Made by a program: the position numbers and the translations under genes
Shown here: one piece after another, positions 5,002 to 7,414 of the stretch
Layout of the letters: every line of letters starts with the position of its first letter
Numbering within the stretch: the first letter of the stretch is position 1
DNA from: RGIG5612 sp963591145
GTDB taxonomy: Bacteria; Bacillota; Clostridia; Lachnospirales; Lachnospiraceae
Assembly (NCBI GenBank): GCA_963591145.1
Contig: CAVARE010000086.1
Coordinates: 1 to 7,414 of the forward strand
Direction of reading: 5' to 3'
Length of the DNA stretch: 7,414 bases
The notes under the pieces: model-generated
Database searches by the model: none
Seen by the model: only the letters and a program-made list of their open reading frames with translations
Told to the model about the DNA's origin: nothing

Positions 5002-7218
5002 ATGATTAGGAAAAAACTTATAAAGGACATAAAAAAGATAGTAATATTAGTAATCTCATTAATAATGTTAGCAGTGACGGGAATACCTTCATCTGCAGCA
5101 ATGTTAATGGATGAGTACGGAATAGAATCTGTTGTAGGTGATGAGTGTGAGGCGAATGGCTTAGAGCAATTTAATGATGCCGAGGAACTTGACACAAGCG
5201 AAACGACAAATCAGCAATTAGCAGAAGAACAGGAAGAATGTCCAGAAATTTGCTCTTTAAGTTCGAATGTGGACAGCAATTCTCTCAATGAGACTGACTC
5301 ACAATGCGAAGTGGCAGATGAGAACAAAATCACCACTGATATTGACTTAAAAGTGGAGGACGAAGCCTCTAACACAATAACTTCCGAACAGCTTGTGGGG
5401 GGGGATAACCTCAATGAAATGAAGAAAAAGGATGAAAACGAAAAAGAAAGCTTAGATACTGAGCTTATAGAAACGGCGTCTGATGATGAAATTGAGGAAG
5501 AAACTGGATCAGAAATTGAATCGGAGAAAGAGACACTAGAATATTCAACCAGTGAAACTACAGAGGAAATAAGCAGTGGATGGAAATTGATAGCTGATAT
5601 TTGGTATTATATCAATGAATCTGGGGAGAAACAGACAGGCTGGAACTACATAGACAATGACTGGTATTATTTCAATGAGGATGGAAGTATGTGCCGCGGT
5701 GGCTGGAAAAACATTGACGGTAGAAACTACTATTTTTCAGATGGCGGAAGAATGCGTACTGGTTGGCAGTATATATCGGACGAGTGGTATTATCTGAATG
5801 CAAGTGGTGAAATGACTACAGGATGGCAGAAGATTAGCGGCAAATGGTACTACATGTCTGAAATGGGCAGAATGGAAACTGGTTTGATAGATGTAAATGG
5901 CACATTATATTATATGAACGAGTCGGGCGTAATGCAGACGGGATGGCAGCAGATTGATGGTACATGGTATTTCTTTAATAACTCGGGATCAGCGCAGAAA
6001 GGATGGCTATACCGTGGAACCGAAGACGGTAAGAGTATCTGGTACTACATGGATGAAAATGGAGCGATGAAGACGGGCTGGCAGGAAGTTAACAACAAAT
6101 GGTATTTCCTTGACGATGCTGGAAGAATACAGATGGGATGGCTGTACAGAGGTATAGAGGACGGCAAGGATATCTGGTATTACTTGAACGCAGACGGAGC
6201 CATGACAATAGGCTGGCAGAAAGTCAGCGGTAAATGGTATTATATGTCAGAATCAGGCAGAATGAAAACAGGCCTGATAAACGTAAATGAATTTTTGTAT
6301 TATATGAATGATTCAGGTGCAATGCAGACGGGATGGCAGCAGATCGAGGGTATATGGTATTTCTTTAATAACTCTGGAGTGGTGCAGACAGGCTGGTTGT
6401 ATCGCGGAACCGAAGACGGTAAGAGTATATGGTACTACATGGATGAAAAAGGAGCGATGAAGACGGGCTGGCAGGAAGTTAACAACAAATGGTATTTCCT
6501 TGACGATGCTGGAAGAATGCAGACAGGATGGCTGTACCGTGGAACTGATGCTGAGGGTGAGATTTGGTACTATTTGGATGCTTCTGGAGGCATGAAATGC
6601 GGGCTGCAATATATAAATAATAAGTGGCATTATTTTGAAAGTAACGGAAGGTGGGTCAATAATTGGACATTTCTAAAAAATACAGGCAGTATGGTGCAGA
6701 CCTCTGCAGAATTTGTTGAAGCACTGATTAAAATCGCAAGAGGTGACTATGGTAATACCAATTACGGAGATAAAAATCATGCTAATGGTGGTGGCAAGTC
6801 TATAGGCGCCTGGAACTCAGAAATAAATGCATTTATGTTTGACTGCTCTGGTGTGCTTAAAGCAGTTCTATGGGGATGGAATGGAGATAAGTCAGGCATA
6901 TATGGAGGCGCAATTTACGAGTCAAACAAGGTACCTGATATTAATGATCAAGGTTTTCATGATGTAAGTGATATGCATGATATTACAGATATAAATGAAA
7001 TTCCAATAGGCGCACTGTTATGGTATCAAGGGCATGTTGGCTGTTATATTGGTAGTGGTGAAACAGTTGAATGCACTGTTCAGGGAGATGGAACTGTTCA
7101 GTTTGGCACGATTTCATCGGATGGATCCAGAACTGTAAGCAAAACCGCGGTTGGAAAATGGAAACAGTGGGGTAAGATGCCGTATATTAACTATGAAATA
7201 TCGACATATGTGTCATGA
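5002..7218 (+). CDS. Secreted cell-wall-binding NlpC/P60 peptidase
   Basis: This is a 738-residue exported protein. Residues 1-33 are a signal peptide (RKK and further Lys, a hydrophobic core, cut near SSAA). Residues 34-190 are an acidic Glu/Asp/Ser/Thr-rich linker, interrupted by a Gly-Gly encoded inside an eight-G tract. Residues 192-567 hold 17 wall-binding modules, including four 25-residue WLYRG modules. Residues 568-738 are an NlpC/P60 domain: FDCSG gives C615, QGHVGCYIG gives H678, and E690 sits 12 residues after the His, where the third active-site residue falls. The closing WKQWGKMPYINY resembles the end of clostridial and phage NlpC-type amidase domains. Such enzymes cleave stem peptides of peptidoglycan, usually D-Glu to diamino-acid bonds, or act as amidases; the exact bond here is not determined. 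The protein should act outside the cell, held to the wall by the repeats. It lies 88 bases after the acyltransferase gene, possibly in one operon. Confidence 0.94.
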   Translation: MIRKKLIKDIKKIVILVISLIMLAVTGIPSSAAMLMDEYGIESVVGDECEANGLEQFNDAEELDTSETTNQQLAEEQEECPEICSLSSNVDSNSLNETDSQCEVADENKITTDIDLKVEDEASNTITSEQLVGGDNLNEMKKKDENEKESLDTELIETASDDEIEEETGSEIESEKETLEYSTSETTEEISSGWKLIADIWYYINESGEKQTGWNYIDNDWYYFNEDGSMCRGGWKNIDGRNYYFSDGGRMRTGWQYISDEWYYLNASGEMTTGWQKISGKWYYMSEMGRMETGLIDVNGTLYYMNESGVMQTGWQQIDGTWYFFNNSGSAQKGWLYRGTEDGKSIWYYMDENGAMKTGWQEVNNKWYFLDDAGRIQMGWLYRGIEDGKDIWYYLNADGAMTIGWQKVSGKWYYMSESGRMKTGLINVNEFLYYMNDSGAMQTGWQQIEGIWYFFNNSGVVQTGWLYRGTEDGKSIWYYMDEKGAMKTGWQEVNNKWYFLDDAGRMQTGWLYRGTDAEGEIWYYLDASGGMKCGLQYINNKWHYFESNGRWVNNWTFLKNTGSMVQTSAEFVEALIKIARGDYGNTNYGDKNHANGGGKSIGAWNSEINAFMFDCSGVLKAVLWGWNGDKSGIYGGAIYESNKVPDINDQGFHDVSDMHDITDINEIPIGALLWYQGHVGCYIGSGETVECTVQGDGTVQFGTISSDGSRTVSKTAVGKWKQWGKMPYINYEISTYVS
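5397..5404 (+). repeat. Eight-G homopolymer in the linker of the NlpC/P60 gene
   Basis: Eight consecutive G run through codons 132-135 (V-G-G-D). Nearby coding DNA is AT-rich and acidic, with hardly any Gly, so the tract stands out. One extra G creates a TAA immediately after the tract; one fewer gives a TGA six codons later. Either slip removes the wall-binding and catalytic domains. Confidence 0.8.
5578..6699 (+). repeat. Array of 17 cell-wall-binding modules
   Basis: Modules are 20-21 residues, with four of 25 residues carrying WLYRG (at 6001, 6136, 6391 and 6526). The last (GLQYINNKWHYF...) still contains Trp and leads into the peptidase domain without the Trp-less cap seen in the other two repeat proteins. 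Modules 5-10 and 11-16 form two six-module blocks. Confidence 0.92.
5821..6600 (+). repeat. Tandem 390-bp higher-order repeat (5821-6210, 6211-6600)
   Basis: Two consecutive 130-residue blocks, each with module lengths 20-20-20-25-20-25. Bases 6061-6128 and 6451-6518 are identical (68 bp), and 6016-6060 against 6406-6450 differ at two positions. The first three modules of the blocks have diverged more. This is a duplication of a six-module unit with later drift or exchange in its first half. Confidence 0.88.
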
Positions 7219-7321
7219 GTAAAATTAGCAACAATAAAAATGGTGATAGTTGAAATTAACGGCAGCCTATACGAATAGTTTTGGAAAACGAGTTAGATGA
7301 AAAAACATATCCAAAAATAAT

Positions 7322-7356
7322 AAGACCCTCGACATTATAATAATGCTGAGGGTCTT
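7322..7356. terminator. Strong hairpin after the NlpC/P60 gene, probably a two-way terminator
   Basis: AAGACCCTC (7322-7330) pairs perfectly with GAGGGTCTT (7348-7356), and CATTA (7333-7337) with TAATG (7341-7345) inside. On the + strand no T-run follows directly (the nearest, TTTTTT, is 16 bases on). On the - strand the stem is followed by a T-rich stretch (7308-7321 read in reverse). It likely ends the upstream gene and may serve even better for a converging gene beyond the window. Confidence 0.7.
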
Positions 7357-7414
7357 GATAGAGGGTTTGAAATTTTTTCTGTAAATAGAAATCTTCTATG
7401 ATAATTTTAAGATG

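Noticed and set aside
5821..6600. CRISPR array or insertion sequence as the source of the regular repeats
   Set aside because: The repeats are in-frame 20-25 codon protein modules with no unique spacers, no transposase and no terminal inverted repeats.
6313..6630. 105-codon minus-strand reading frame opposite the repeat array
   Set aside because: It is a shadow of the GW/WYY repeats: its sequence is periodic because the coding strand is. It has no ribosome binding site or known domain.
7255..7414. Minus-strand frame open from the right window edge to a TAA at 7255-7257 (about 52 codons)
   Set aside because: It runs straight through the strong terminator hairpin, has no recognisable motif, and such a length is plausible by chance in AT-rich DNA. 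A gene tail cannot be ruled out but is not supported.

Overview
The window looks like part of the chromosome of a low-GC Gram-positive bacterium of the Clostridia, most likely a Lachnospiraceae-type gut or rumen anaerobe. This is inferred from the AT-rich sequence, AAGGA/AAGGAG ribosome binding sites, Gram-positive signal peptides, acidic Ser/Thr/Glu-rich linkers, long arrays of choline/glucan-binding type cell-wall repeats, and a clostridial surface-protein motif (H...SHCSxCG). No species can be named. All four genes lie on the + strand.

Layout: (1) 1-1173 is the 3' part of a repeat-only cell-wall-binding protein whose N-terminus lies upstream of the window. (2) 1174-1467 is a gene-free stretch with a rho-independent terminator and two long perfect inverted repeats, one overlapping a candidate promoter. 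(3) 1468-3768 encodes a 766-residue secreted protein: signal peptide, acidic linker, unrecognised domain, degenerate zinc-ribbon-like motif, 14 cell-wall-binding modules and a C-terminal domain resembling SleB-type cell wall hydrolases. (4) 3795-3824 holds a good sigma-A-like promoter, followed at 3888-4913 by a 341-residue multipass acyltransferase-3 membrane protein. (5) 5002-7218 encodes a 738-residue secreted protein: signal peptide, acidic linker containing an eight-G tract, 17 cell-wall-binding modules and a C-terminal NlpC/P60 cysteine peptidase with a visible Cys/His/Glu active site. (6) A strong hairpin at 7322-7356 follows.

Taken together (inference), this is a cell-envelope locus. 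Two secreted enzymes that would cut different peptidoglycan bonds, one glycan strand and one stem peptide, share the same kind of repeat anchor. A third repeat protein lies upstream, and a membrane O-acyltransferase that could modify the wall or a surface glycan lies between the two enzymes. The most unusual signals are the G8 tract, where any single-base slip would end the NlpC/P60 protein almost at once (a candidate on/off switch); the mosaic relationship of repeat modules within and between the genes; the ordering rule for the long WLYRG modules; and the dyad structures between the first two genes.
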